Shown: piece after piece, positions 39,310 through 47,336 of the stretch
How positions within the stretch are numbered: position 1 is the stretch's first letter
How the letters are laid out: each line of letters starts with the position of its first letter
NCBI RefSeq assembly: GCF_015277855.1
Contig: NZ_CP063812.1
Span: 372,001-436,000 of the forward strand
From: Microbacterium cremeum
GTDB taxonomy: Bacteria > Actinomycetota > Actinomycetes > Actinomycetales > Microbacteriaceae
Length of the DNA stretch: 64,000 bases
Direction: 5' to 3'
Notes under the pieces: model-generated
Told to the model about the DNA's origin: nothing
What the model saw: the letters and a program-made list of their open reading frames with translations, nothing else
The model's database searches: none
Position numbers and translations under genes: made by a program

Positions 39310-40053
39310 ATGCCGAAAGTTCATCTCGCTCCGCTCTCGTCGATCGCGGCGGGGCTGCTGGGCCTCTGGGCGATCGACCGGTTCTCACCGCTCTCCGCGG
39401 TCGGATGGACCGCCGGACTCCTCTACCTTGTCGTGTCGAACGGACTCCTCACCAGGGGGTTGCATCGCAGCGGCATGACCGTCTTCGGGTGGGCGAACTG
39501 GGCCACCGCGACGCGTTCGACGCTCGTCGCGCTCGTCACCGCGCTGGTGGCGGCATCCTTCGTCTCGCCCGTGTCGGTGCCGCTGCTGGTGGTGCTCGCG
39601 AGCATCGCCCTGGTGCTCGACGCGGTCGACGGCTGGCTCGCGCGGCGCACGCATTCCGAGAGCGAGCTGGGCGCACAGTTCGACATGGAGGTGGATGCCT
39701 TCCTCCTCCTCGTGCTGAGCGTCTATGTCGCCCCGGCACTGGGCCCGTGGGTGCTCACGATCGGGCTGCTGCGGTACGCGTTCGTCGTCGCGGGGTGGTT
39801 CCTGCCGTGGATGCGGGCCACGCTGCCGCCGCGTTACTGGCGCAAGGTGACCACAGCGGTCGCGGGCATCGCGCTGACGGCGGCTGCCAGCGGGCTGCTG
39901 CCCGCGTGGGCGTCGATGGCCGTGGTGCTGATCGCCCTCGCGCTGCTCGTGGAATCGTTCGGGCGGGACGTGCTGTGGCTCGTCGCTCACCGACCTCGTG
40001 TGTCGACCCGCATGGACGCGGGACGGAGAAGAAGGAATGGAGTGATCCGATGA
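39310..40053 (+). CDS. CDP-alcohol phosphatidyltransferase family membrane protein
   Basis: A 247-residue membrane enzyme with six or so helices. The complete CDP-alcohol phosphotransferase motif is visible, DG-xx-AR-x8-G-x3-D-x3-D: DGWLARRTHSESELGAQFD followed by MEVD (about residues 108-130). It joins a CDP-activated lipid or alcohol to a hydroxyl acceptor. GGAGG six bases upstream supports ATG 39310. It is divergent from the seven-gene operon, and its stop overlaps the next gene (ATGA). The shared promoter region suggests it works with that operon, perhaps making its lipid anchor. Confidence 0.88.
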   Translation: MPKVHLAPLSSIAAGLLGLWAIDRFSPLSAVGWTAGLLYLVVSNGLLTRGLHRSGMTVFGWANWATATRSTLVALVTALVAASFVSPVSVPLLVVLASIALVLDAVDGWLARRTHSESELGAQFDMEVDAFLLLVLSVYVAPALGPWVLTIGLLRYAFVVAGWFLPWMRATLPPRYWRKVTTAVAGIALTAAASGLLPAWASMAVVLIALALLVESFGRDVLWLVAHRPRVSTRMDAGRRRRNGVIR

Positions 40054-40442
40054 CCGGAACCAACCAGCGGGTCCTGTGGGTCCTGCGCATCCTCAGCGCC
40101 GCGTTCCTGCTGGCCGCGGGAGGCATCCACCTGTACCTCGCGTTGAACGGGGTCGGCGGCATCCTCGGTGTGATGTTCATCCTGAACGCCGTCGGCGGGC
40201 TGGTGCTCGCGATCGCGATGGTGGCACTGCGGGGACGGATGCTGCAGGCCGCGACCGTGCTGAGCCTGCTGTTCCTCATCGCCACGCTGGGGTCGCTCCT
40301 GCTGGCGCTGACCGTCGGGCTGTTCGGCATCCGCACCGAGTGGGACTTCACGCTGGTGCCCGAGACCGTGATCGTCGAGTCGGTCGGCGTGGTGGTGCTC
40401 GCGGTGACGACCGTGGTGGTGCTGCGCAGGCCGCGCGACTGA
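40050..40442 (+). CDS. small four-helix membrane protein
   Basis: A 130-residue protein with four clear hydrophobic helices (from LWVLRILSAAFLLAAGGIHLYL to SVGVVVLAVTTVVVL). No catalytic motif is seen. It is coupled to the CDP-alcohol phosphotransferase by an ATGA overlap, so it may assist that enzyme or belong to the same cassette. The function is unknown. Confidence 0.75.
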   Translation: MTGTNQRVLWVLRILSAAFLLAAGGIHLYLALNGVGGILGVMFILNAVGGLVLAIAMVALRGRMLQAATVLSLLFLIATLGSLLLALTVGLFGIRTEWDFTLVPETVIVESVGVVVLAVTTVVVLRRPRD

Positions 40443-40460
40443 CTGCGGGTCGGGCGCGGA

Positions 40461-40501
40461 CTCAGCCGTTCGCCGGCGCAGCGCCCGCCGCGTCGGCTGA
40501 G
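40461..40501 (+). terminator. possible terminator hairpin
   Basis: CTCAGCCG (40461-40468) pairs with CGGCTGAG (40494-40501) around a GC-rich 25-base loop that can itself fold, about 20 bases after the stop of the small membrane protein. No T tract follows. Confidence 0.35.
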
Positions 40502-40631
40502 CAGGCATTGCCGGGGCGCGTGGCCGAATCGATCTCGCGGATCATCTGATGGCGATGTCGATTCTCGCCCGGCTCGTTCGACGCGTTGGTGAGGGCGACA
40601 CCAGGGAGCCCACCTACGAGAGGATCCGACG

Positions 40632-41009
40632 ATGACGCAGTACTTCCTGACCATGCCGCGCGACACCGCGACCGAGCCGACGATGGAGTCGATGCAGGAG
40701 TTCGACCCCGCCGAGTTCGCCGCCGTGATTGCGGCGGTCGACGAGTTCAACACCGCGCTGAAGGACTCCGGTGCATGGCTCTTCGCCGGCGGGCTCAACC
40801 CGCCCTCGACCGCGAAGACCGTCGACGTGACCTCCGGTGAACCCCGCGTGCTCGATGAGCCGTTCGTCCAGGCGGACTCGTACGTCGGCGGATTCTGGGT
40901 GATCGAAGCGCCCGACGAGGATGCCGCCGTCGAGTGGGCGTCCAAGATCGCTGTGGTCCTGCAGAGTCGTATCGAGGTCCGGGCGCTCCAGGAGGCGCCC
41001 GAGGCCTGA
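40632..41009 (+). CDS. YCII-related (DGPF-type) domain protein
   Basis: A 125-residue protein of the YCII/DGPF superfamily, recognised by its start YFLTMPRD, the HALF-like SGAWLFAGGLNPPSTAKTVDV segment and the late GGFWVIEAPDEDAAVEWASK motif. Such proteins are small ferredoxin-like-fold enzymes or are linked to ECF sigma factors; no sigma gene is beside this one. GAGAGGA lies before ATG 40632. It appears to be a single-gene unit. Confidence 0.82.
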   Translation: MTQYFLTMPRDTATEPTMESMQEFDPAEFAAVIAAVDEFNTALKDSGAWLFAGGLNPPSTAKTVDVTSGEPRVLDEPFVQADSYVGGFWVIEAPDEDAAVEWASKIAVVLQSRIEVRALQEAPEA

Positions 41010-41156
41010 GCGTCGCGCACCCGAGGACGGGGTTCTCCGGGTCAGCGGTGGGCGATGGCAACGAGCAGCGCCGCTGCCCGAGAGGCTCGATGCGGTGAAC
41101 TCACGCTCGAAGCGTAGTGGCAGGGCCCGCAGACGGTGGGTCCCGTTGCCCTCGCC

Positions 41157-41218
41157 TATACTCCACTGAAGTATCCCCCACGTACGATGCCGTATTTCCC
41201 CAGATACGACGTCGTATC
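41157..41218 (+). promoter_or_regulatory. -10 box and tandem palindromes upstream of the VWA protein
   Basis: TATACT (41157-41162) is a consensus-like -10. Downstream of it lie TACGATGCCGTA (41183-41194) and the perfect 16-base palindrome GATACGACGTCGTATC (41203-41218), both in the leader. Two related palindromes just after a promoter suggest strong repression by a dimeric or tetrameric regulator that is not encoded next to it. Confidence 0.5.
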
Positions 41219-41257
41219 CCGCAAGCGGGCCCCCACCCGCCGTCCATCGGAGTGCAT

Positions 41258-42961
41258 GTGGTTCGAATGCAGCCGACTTCGCCCGCCACCGGCAGTACGC
41301 CGACGCGCGCTGCCGCGCGTGCCGCGCAACGGCGGAGGCGCTTGCTGATCCTCCTGGGCGTGATCCTCGTCCTCGTCGTCGCGCTCGCCGTCGTGCTCGG
41401 GATCTTCCTGACGCGCGAAACCGCGGCTGAACCGGAGAACGAGGCGGCGCCCGCTGGGGACTGCCTGGCATCGAGCCTGCGTATCACCGCGGATCCGGCG
41501 GTCGCGGGAGCGCTCGAGGCGATCGTCGACGACCTGACGGAATCTCGCTCGGACTGCCCCGACGTGACGATCAAGACGGAAGACAGCTCGGTCACCGCCG
41601 AGGCGCTGGCAGCGGGATCCGAGCCCGACTTCGACGTATGGGTACCCGACTCCGCGATGTGGCCGGCGCGTGCGGCGGGTCAGGCCGAGCTCATGGGCGT
41701 GGATGCGGCAGACCTCGAAGTCGGCGCCGCCATCGCCAGCACCCCGATCGTCTTCGCGGCGACGGAGCCCACCGCCGCCGCACTCGACGCGGAGGGTGCC
41801 GGGTTCGCGAGCCTGGCGGCCCGGACGGTCGCTCCGGTGCTGCCGGATCCGTCGTCGGTCTCTGCGAGCTCCGCCGCGCTGCTGGCGTTGCAGACTGCGC
41901 TCGCCGGCGATGCTCGTGCATTCACCACGCTCGCGCTCGGTCTCGACGCCGGCGTCGTTCCGACCGCCGACGAGGCGCTCGCCGCGGCATCCGTTGCGAC
42001 CGCGCCCACGATCGCCGTGACGACCGAGCAGGCCGTGCGGGAGTTCAACGAGGATGCCGCCACCCCGCTGGTGCCGGTCTATCCGGCCGACGTGAAGCCT
42101 GCGGTGGCTGTGCCGATCGTGACGCTGGCGGGTGCCTCGGAAGAGACCCGCGCGGCCGTCGAGGCGCTCTCGACCGCTGTGGCCGACGGAGGCGATCACC
42201 TCGCCGAGCACGGTCTGCGCGACGCCGCGGGGAGTGCGCCCGAGCCGACCTCGGACGGCACCGACGGCGTGGTTGCGGCATCCGACCTCACTGACGGCGT
42301 CAACCAGGCCGCGGTGCTGCGCACCTGGCAGATCCTCACCGCGCCGTCGCGGATGCTGTCGCTCAACGACGTCTCAGGCTCGATGTTCCAGCTGGCGACC
42401 GCCGACATGCGGCGCATCGACCTGTTCGAGCAGGCCGCCGTCCGCGCCATCAACTCCCTGTCGACGGACTCGTCGCTCGCGACCTGGGTGTTCTCGAGCC
42501 AGCGGATCGGCGCGCAGGACTGGCAGGAGATCGTTCCCTTCGGTCCGCTGAGCGATGCCGCGCACAAGCAGCGCACGATCGATACGGCGAACAACCTCGA
42601 CAGCCTGGTCGGCGGCGGCACCGGACTCTACGACAGCGTGCTCGCGGCGGTGAAGTACATGCGCGAGACGTACGTGCCCGGTCAGGTCAACCTGGTGCTG
42701 CTGAACACCGACGGGTACAACGAGGACGACGAGGGCCTCGACCTGCAGGGACTGCTCACCGAGCTGGAGAAGCTGCGGGATCCGGCGAAGCCCGTCGCCG
42801 TCATCGCGATCGGCTACGGTCCCGACACCGACCAGGCCGCCCTGGAGCAGATCGCCGCTGCGACGGACGGCGCGGCGTATCAGGCGCTTCAGCCGACCGA
42901 CATCGGCACCGTCCTGATCGACGCGGTCACCCAGCGCGGCTGTCGCCCGAACTGCGGGTAG
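41258..42961 (+). CDS. substrate-binding plus VWA domain protein, membrane anchored
   Basis: A 567-residue protein with a basic cytoplasmic N terminus, one membrane helix (RRLLILLGVILVLVVALAVVLGIFL, about residues 28-52), a periplasmic-binding-like domain (from about residue 70; DFDVWVPDSAMW), and a C-terminal VWA domain with a MIDAS site (NDVSGSM, about residue 370; GGGTGLYDS; LLNTDGYNEDDEG). It faces the outside of the cell and probably binds metal-dependent partners or a ligand. GTG 41258 is chosen because GGAG lies five bases upstream; ATG 41267 is an alternative. Its role is unknown. Confidence 0.8.
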   Translation: MVRMQPTSPATGSTPTRAAARAAQRRRRLLILLGVILVLVVALAVVLGIFLTRETAAEPENEAAPAGDCLASSLRITADPAVAGALEAIVDDLTESRSDCPDVTIKTEDSSVTAEALAAGSEPDFDVWVPDSAMWPARAAGQAELMGVDAADLEVGAAIASTPIVFAATEPTAAALDAEGAGFASLAARTVAPVLPDPSSVSASSAALLALQTALAGDARAFTTLALGLDAGVVPTADEALAAASVATAPTIAVTTEQAVREFNEDAATPLVPVYPADVKPAVAVPIVTLAGASEETRAAVEALSTAVADGGDHLAEHGLRDAAGSAPEPTSDGTDGVVAASDLTDGVNQAAVLRTWQILTAPSRMLSLNDVSGSMFQLATADMRRIDLFEQAAVRAINSLSTDSSLATWVFSSQRIGAQDWQEIVPFGPLSDAAHKQRTIDTANNLDSLVGGGTGLYDSVLAAVKYMRETYVPGQVNLVLLNTDGYNEDDEGLDLQGLLTELEKLRDPAKPVAVIAIGYGPDTDQAALEQIAAATDGAAYQALQPTDIGTVLIDAVTQRGCRPNCG

Positions 42962-43044
42962 CGCAGAGCTTCACGGTCGGATGCGGTAGCGCGTTCCTCC
43001 GCGCCACCGGACGAGCTCTGCATCCTTGGGTACTGTCTGTGACT

Positions 43045-43212
43045 ATGAGCGGCACTGGATTCAAGCCCGGAGACGACGTCTTCACCCCTCACGCCCGCGG
43101 CACGGTCATCGACGTCCGCGCGACTCCCTCGGGGAAGTGGGTGTTCGGAGTCGAGGATTCCGACGGCGCGGTGGGCTACTTCACCGAGCGCGCACTCAAG
43201 CCGGCGGGCTGA
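43045..43212 (+). CDS. 55-residue conserved-type small protein
   Basis: A short frame reads MSGTGFKPGDDVFTPHARGT, continues VIDVRATPSGKWVFGVEDSD and ends AVGYFTERALKPAG. It looks like a small beta-barrel (SH3-like) domain of the type that begins FKPGDxVxTPHxxGTVIDVR. TACTGT eight bases before the ATG suggests a leaderless or near-leaderless transcript. Good third-position GC supports coding. The function is unknown. Confidence 0.65.
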   Translation: MSGTGFKPGDDVFTPHARGTVIDVRATPSGKWVFGVEDSDGAVGYFTERALKPAG

Positions 43213-43227
43213 CGCGCGGCGGCCCGC

Positions 43228-43728
43228 CTAACGAGCGGAGACGGGCGTCGAGGATTCCGCGCGCAGCCGCAGCGCATGCGTGACGCCGAAGATCGCGACG
43301 GCGACGCGATCGGCGCCGGACATCGGCGTGCCGGCGATCGGAACCAGCTCGGGCGTGGTCGCCTCGATCTCGCGGCCATCGTGCACCACGGTCGCACCGC
43401 CGGCGGCGCGGACGTTGCGAACCCATTGGGCTCCCTCGCCGTAGGGGAGCGAGATGTACAGCTCGTCGCCCACGCGCTGCACCCCGACGGGCGTGTCGTA
43501 CACCCTGCCGCTGGTCCGACCGGGTACGCGCACAACGGCCCAGGGCGAGCCGGGGGTGCCGGCATCCTGCAGCGCTCTCCGGTTCAGCACGTCGCGCTGC
43601 ATGGTACGTGTGAAGCGCAGCACGCGGGGGTTTCGAGTGCGCACTCCCACGACGATCCCGACCACAGCGACAAGCGCCGAACCGACCAGAAGTGCCAGGA
43701 AGAAGGAGAGCGTGCGCGCAATGGTCAT
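43228..43728 (-). CDS. nitroreductase/deazaflavin-dependent (DUF385) family protein
   Basis: A 166-residue protein with an N-terminal membrane helix (LSFFLALLVGSALVAVVGIVVG) followed by a split-barrel domain: GSPWAVVRVPGRTSGRVYDTPVGVQRVGDELYI and WVRNVRAAGGATVVHDGREIEA, the typical signature of the F420/FMN-dependent DUF385 family. It may reduce quinones or nitro compounds at the membrane. It is convergent with the 55-residue gene. The ATG at 43728 lies directly before the membrane helix. Confidence 0.82.
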   Translation of the reverse strand: MTIARTLSFFLALLVGSALVAVVGIVVGVRTRNPRVLRFTRTMQRDVLNRRALQDAGTPGSPWAVVRVPGRTSGRVYDTPVGVQRVGDELYISLPYGEGAQWVRNVRAAGGATVVHDGREIEATTPELVPIAGTPMSGADRVAVAIFGVTHALRLRAESSTPVSAR

Positions 43729-43915
43729 GTCCCCACTCTCGCCATACCGTCGGGCACGCGCAAGGCGTGACTGCCCGCACGCGCTCGGTGGCACCGACAA
43801 CCCCGAGTGGTCGGGGCTCTTCCCGCCCGAGACGTACGAGCGCACAGACACCTCGAGACCCTGCGGTGGTGTCACGATGCGAGTTGGTCAGGGCCCGCCG
43901 CCGCGGGATCACGAA

Positions 43916-44296
43916 CTACGCAGTGACGGCGGTCATCCGGATGGATACGAGAATGCCGGGCAGGTCGACGCCGAGCTTCGCGACGTACCGTGCGGGGGAT
44001 GCTGACGGGAACCAGCGCGCGTACTCCTCGTTGAGGCCCGCGAAGTCCTCCGGGCGCGTGAGCAGGACGCCGATCTCGACGATGTCCTCGAGCCCCGCGC
44101 CGGCCGCCTTCAGGATCGCCTCGCAGTTCGCGAATGCCTGGCGGGTCTGCTCCTGGATGGTGTCGCCGGCGAGAGCGCCCGTCGCCATGTCTACGCCCAC
44201 CGTGCCCGAGACATAGATGTGCGTCCCCGCGCGCACTGCCTGACTGTAGAGCGGCGAGCTCGGAGCGTCCGGCGTCGTGATGATCTCCCTCGGCAT
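43916..44296 (-). CDS. RidA family (enamine/imine deaminase) protein
   Basis: A 126-residue RidA-fold protein with PLYSQAVRAGTHIYVSGTVGVDMATG, TRQAFANCEAILKAAGAGLEDIV and RYVAKLGVDLPGILVSI. The catalytic Arg expected near the end (usually RxAVxV...P) is in place in PARYVAKLG. It should deaminate reactive enamines formed by PLP enzymes. AAGGAGG eight bases upstream supports ATG 44296. Monocistronic. Confidence 0.88.
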   Translation of the reverse strand: MPREIITTPDAPSSPLYSQAVRAGTHIYVSGTVGVDMATGALAGDTIQEQTRQAFANCEAILKAAGAGLEDIVEIGVLLTRPEDFAGLNEEYARWFPSASPARYVAKLGVDLPGILVSIRMTAVTA

Positions 44297-44397
44297 CCTG
44301 AGCCTCCTTGCTACTGGGTTCCGCTCGTGCCCAGCATGCTCGCAGACGTTCACGGGCGGCGCCAGAGCCGGAGAGAATGCCCCCTATGCTTCAGTCC

Positions 44398-44904
44398 ATG
44401 CGTAGCGCTCGAGTGCACCCTCTGGTGACCCGCCTTGCCGTCATCGTCGGGCTCGTTGCGATCGGTGCAGGCGGTTCAGGGTGCGCCGCGCCGACGGTGC
44501 AGGCCGACCCCACGCCGGCTGCAACGGTAACCGTGACGGCCGCCCCCGGTCCCGTCGTCGTCTCGGCGGAGGTTACGGACGAGCAGTCGTGCGAGGCGTT
44601 CGTCGACGTGTCGACCATCCTGTTCAACGCCGAGACGGGCCTGCGTGAGGGCCGAATGATCCGGCAGGAGTACACCGGGTGGCTCCAGCTCGCCACGCGT
44701 GTGCTGGATCGGGTGCCCACGAGAGGCGAAGGCGCCGTGAGTGACGCGATCGCGGCGCTGAAGCAGGGCGCGCCGGCCATTCCCGCAGGCGGAACCGGTC
44801 CGACCGACATCGGGACCAGCGAGTGGTACAGCTCGGCGGAGCTTGTCGATGCTTGCCGTGAGGCCGGGTACGAGCTGTTCACCGTGGCCTTCACGGGCGG
44901 GTGA
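44398..44904 (+). CDS. small putative lipoprotein
   Basis: A 168-residue protein with a hydrophobic N-terminal segment (LAVIVGLVAIGAGG) and a lipobox-like GSGC near residue 28, followed by a Thr/Ala/Pro linker and a helical domain containing two further Cys residues. TATGCT seven bases before ATG 44398 fits a leaderless start; an ATG at 44386 is possible. No family is recognised. It is probably anchored outside the cell. Confidence 0.65.
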   Translation: MRSARVHPLVTRLAVIVGLVAIGAGGSGCAAPTVQADPTPAATVTVTAAPGPVVVSAEVTDEQSCEAFVDVSTILFNAETGLREGRMIRQEYTGWLQLATRVLDRVPTRGEGAVSDAIAALKQGAPAIPAGGTGPTDIGTSEWYSSAELVDACREAGYELFTVAFTGG

Positions 44905-45084
44905 ACCGCTCACGCGCCGGCGGTACCCGCGACGGTTCCGAGGACTGAACGCCGGACTTGCAGGTACTTCCTCGTCTCGTTGACGAATCGTCGGAGGTTT
45001 CTACGTGCGGTCGAGCTTGGTATGGGATGCCATCTGGCCCGTCATTCAGCTCGATCGCGGTCGCTCAACGACCGGGAGCGAGAT

Positions 45085-45345
45085 TCACGCCGGGGACGAT
45101 GAGTTGCGTCGAGGGCGAGGGGCGGGCGGGGGAGGCACCTCTTTCGCGGCGATGATCGCGCCACGAGGGATGCGCTCGACGCCGCGCTTGCCGTCGACCG
45201 TGACGGTCTGAGCGTCCGTGCTCAGAAGCTCACCGAGAGCGTCGGTCGCCTGCCCGGTCGGCAGGATGTAGCGCACGACCACGCGATGACCGGGCTCGGG
45301 GATCTCGATACGCTCGTTCCTCGCTACTCGATCACCGTTTACCAT
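45085..45345 (-). CDS. small conserved-type protein overlapping the SDR gene
   Basis: An 86-residue protein starting MVNGDRVARNERIEIPEPGH with a compact core (RVVVRYILPTGQATDALGEL, VTVDGKRGVERIPRGAIIAAK) and a Pro/Arg-rich tail. It resembles the small N-terminal barrel seen before some actinobacterial acetyltransferases, and stand-alone versions (DUF6725-like), but I am not sure of the family. Its ATG overlaps the last seven bases of the SDR gene, so the two are co-translated. Confidence 0.6.
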   Translation of the reverse strand: MVNGDRVARNERIEIPEPGHRVVVRYILPTGQATDALGELLSTDAQTVTVDGKRGVERIPRGAIIAAKEVPPPPAPRPRRNSSSPA

Positions 45346-46820
45346 TGGCCCGGGGCGTAGTCCTTGAGGAAGATGCCGAACAGGTCCTCTCCGGCCTCGC
45401 CGCGCACGATCGGGTCGTAGACGCGAGCAGCGCCGTCGACGAGGTCCAGCGGAGCGTGGAAGCCTTCCTCGGCGAGCCGCACCTTCGTCGGGTGCGGGCG
45501 CTCGTCCGTGATCCAGCCGGTGTCGACGCTCGTCATGAGGATGCGGTCGGTCTCGAATAGCTCGCGCGCGCTCGTGCGCGTCAGCATGTTGACGGCCGCC
45601 TTGGCCATGTTGGTATGCGGATGCCCCGGACCCTTGTAGCCGCGATTGAACACACCCTCCATCGCGCTCACGTTCACCACGTAGGTGCGCCGCGCCGGGC
45701 TCGCCGCCAGCGACCTGCGCAGCTTCGAGACAAGCAGGAATGGCGCGGTGGTGTTCGCGAGCTGCACCTCGAGCATCTCGAGCGGATCGACCTCGTCGAC
45801 GCTCTGCACCCACGAGTTCGTGCGGTCGAGATCGGGGATGAGCCCACCGGCGTCGATCGCCGTACCTGCGGCGAGGCGCTCGAGTGAGCTCGAGCCCGCG
45901 GCCATCGCCTGCTCGGTGAGTTCGTCGGCGCGTGCGGCGGCTGCGGCGAGGATCGGGTGCGCGGTCACCGAGCGCTCGAGCGCCTGCGGATGGCGGTCGT
46001 TGGTGTGGCCGAACGTGACCAGCTCGGGGAGTGGGCCAGACGGCAACGGAGCCAGTTCCGCGTCGACGAGCGGCTGATACGCGCCGGGCGAGCGGCGCAC
46101 GGTCTGCGTCGCGTTGTTGATGAGGATGTCCAGCGGCCCCGCGGCCGCGACGTCCTCCGCCAACCCGATCACCTGCGCCGGGTCACGCAGGTCGATGCCG
46201 ACGACCTTGAGCCGGTCGATCCACTCCGGCGCGTCGGGCAGGCTGCTGAAGCGGCGCACCGCATCGCGTGGGAAGCGGGTGGTGATCGTCGTGTGCGCGC
46301 CGTCGCGCAGCAGCCGGAGCGCGATGTACATGCCGATCTTCGCGCGGCCGCCGGTGAGGAGCGCGCGCTTGCCCGTGAGGTCAGTGCGCGCATCGCGCTT
46401 CGCATGGCTCATCGCCGCGCAGGTGGGGCAGAGCTGGTGGTAGAACGCGTCGACGACCGTGTAGGGCTGCTTGCAGATGTAGCAGGCGCGCGGCTTGAGC
46501 AAGGTTCCCGCGGTTCGAGCGGTTGTCGAGCTCGAGATGGGGATGCCGCGCGTCTCGTCGTCGATGCGGTCGGGCGCGCCGGTGGCCGTGGCCGCGACGA
46601 CCGCGCGGTCGGCGGCGGCGATCGCCTCACGGATCTCGCGACGGCGCTCCTTCTTCACGGCCTTGAACATCGCGGCGGTCGCACGACGCACGGCGATGTA
46701 ATCGGGGTGCGTCTCGTCGACACTGGACACGCTGCCGAGCACCCGCAAGGTGGTCGCCAGATCGTCCGGGTCGATGCCGCTCGGCGGCAAAGCGGAGGGC
46801 GCGGGGGAGTTGGGAAGCAC
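45339..46820 (-). CDS. SDR family oxidoreductase with N-terminal zinc-ribbon-like motif
   Basis: A 493-residue protein. An N-terminal helical domain is followed by four Cys in two CxxC pairs (CYICKQPYTVVDAFYHQLCPTC, here shown only by its Cys spacing, about residues 112-133), then a Rossmann fold with the SDR glycine motif ALLTGGRAKIG and ILINNATQT. The expected YxxxK appears altered in the GHPHTNMAKAAVNMLTR segment, so the catalytic Tyr may be replaced by His. GTG 46820 follows a TAGAAT box at leaderless spacing. The substrate is unknown. It is divergent from the NUDIX gene. Confidence 0.8.
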   Translation of the reverse strand: MLPNSPAPSALPPSGIDPDDLATTLRVLGSVSSVDETHPDYIAVRRATAAMFKAVKKERRREIREAIAAADRAVVAATATGAPDRIDDETRGIPISSSTTARTAGTLLKPRACYICKQPYTVVDAFYHQLCPTCAAMSHAKRDARTDLTGKRALLTGGRAKIGMYIALRLLRDGAHTTITTRFPRDAVRRFSSLPDAPEWIDRLKVVGIDLRDPAQVIGLAEDVAAAGPLDILINNATQTVRRSPGAYQPLVDAELAPLPSGPLPELVTFGHTNDRHPQALERSVTAHPILAAAAARADELTEQAMAAGSSSLERLAAGTAIDAGGLIPDLDRTNSWVQSVDEVDPLEMLEVQLANTTAPFLLVSKLRRSLAASPARRTYVVNVSAMEGVFNRGYKGPGHPHTNMAKAAVNMLTRTSARELFETDRILMTSVDTGWITDERPHPTKVRLAEEGFHAPLDLVDGAARVYDPIVRGEAGEDLFGIFLKDYAPGQW

Positions 46821-46870
46821 ACGTGATTCTACGCCGGGCGGCTTCGCCGCTTCACTGCTAGCGTGCCTTC

Positions 46871-47284
46871 GTGAGCACCTCGAACGCGGCGCCGGCTCGC
46901 GCGCGCAGCATCCGCGTGTCTGCCGCGGTCATCGTGAACGACCGCGACGAGCTGTTGCTGGTGCGCAAGACCGGCACAACGGCATTCATGCAGCCCGGGG
47001 GCAAGCCTGAGCCCCACGAGACCCCGGCTGAGACGTTGAGCCGCGAGCTGTATGAAGAGCTGGGATTGTCGGTGGATGCTGCGGACCTGCGCCCGCTCGG
47101 ATCGTTCACCGCGGCGGCAGCCAACGAGCCCGGATTCGTGGTGGTGGCGGACGTCTTCGAGGCCGATATCGGGGATCAGCTGCCGGTGATCGCGGCGGAG
47201 ATCGAGGAGTTGCGCTGGGTCGCGCGAGCGGAAGCCGCGCAACTGGAAGTCGCGCCGCTGGCGCGACAGAACTTCCTCCCCTGA
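46871..47284 (+). CDS. NUDIX hydrolase
   Basis: A 137-residue NUDIX protein with a complete box: G-KPEPH-E-TPAETLS-RELYEELGL (about residues 38-60). GTG 46871 follows TAGCGT by six bases, so the mRNA is probably leaderless. It is divergent from the zinc-ribbon SDR gene and convergent with the third rhamnosidase gene. The substrate is unknown. Confidence 0.88.
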   Translation: MSTSNAAPARARSIRVSAAVIVNDRDELLLVRKTGTTAFMQPGGKPEPHETPAETLSRELYEELGLSVDAADLRPLGSFTAAAANEPGFVVVADVFEADIGDQLPVIAAEIEELRWVARAEAAQLEVAPLARQNFLP

Positions 47285-47291
47285 CTCCCCT

Positions 47292-47313
47292 CCCCGCTCC
47301 TCAACGAGCGGGG
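47292..47313. terminator. short bidirectional hairpin
   Basis: CCCCGCTC (47292-47299), loop CTCAAC, GAGCGGGG (47306-47313) form a perfect eight-base-pair stem between the convergent NUDIX and GH78 genes. Confidence 0.55.
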
Positions 47314-47336
47314 GCTGAGGCGGGGTCGCGTGGATG

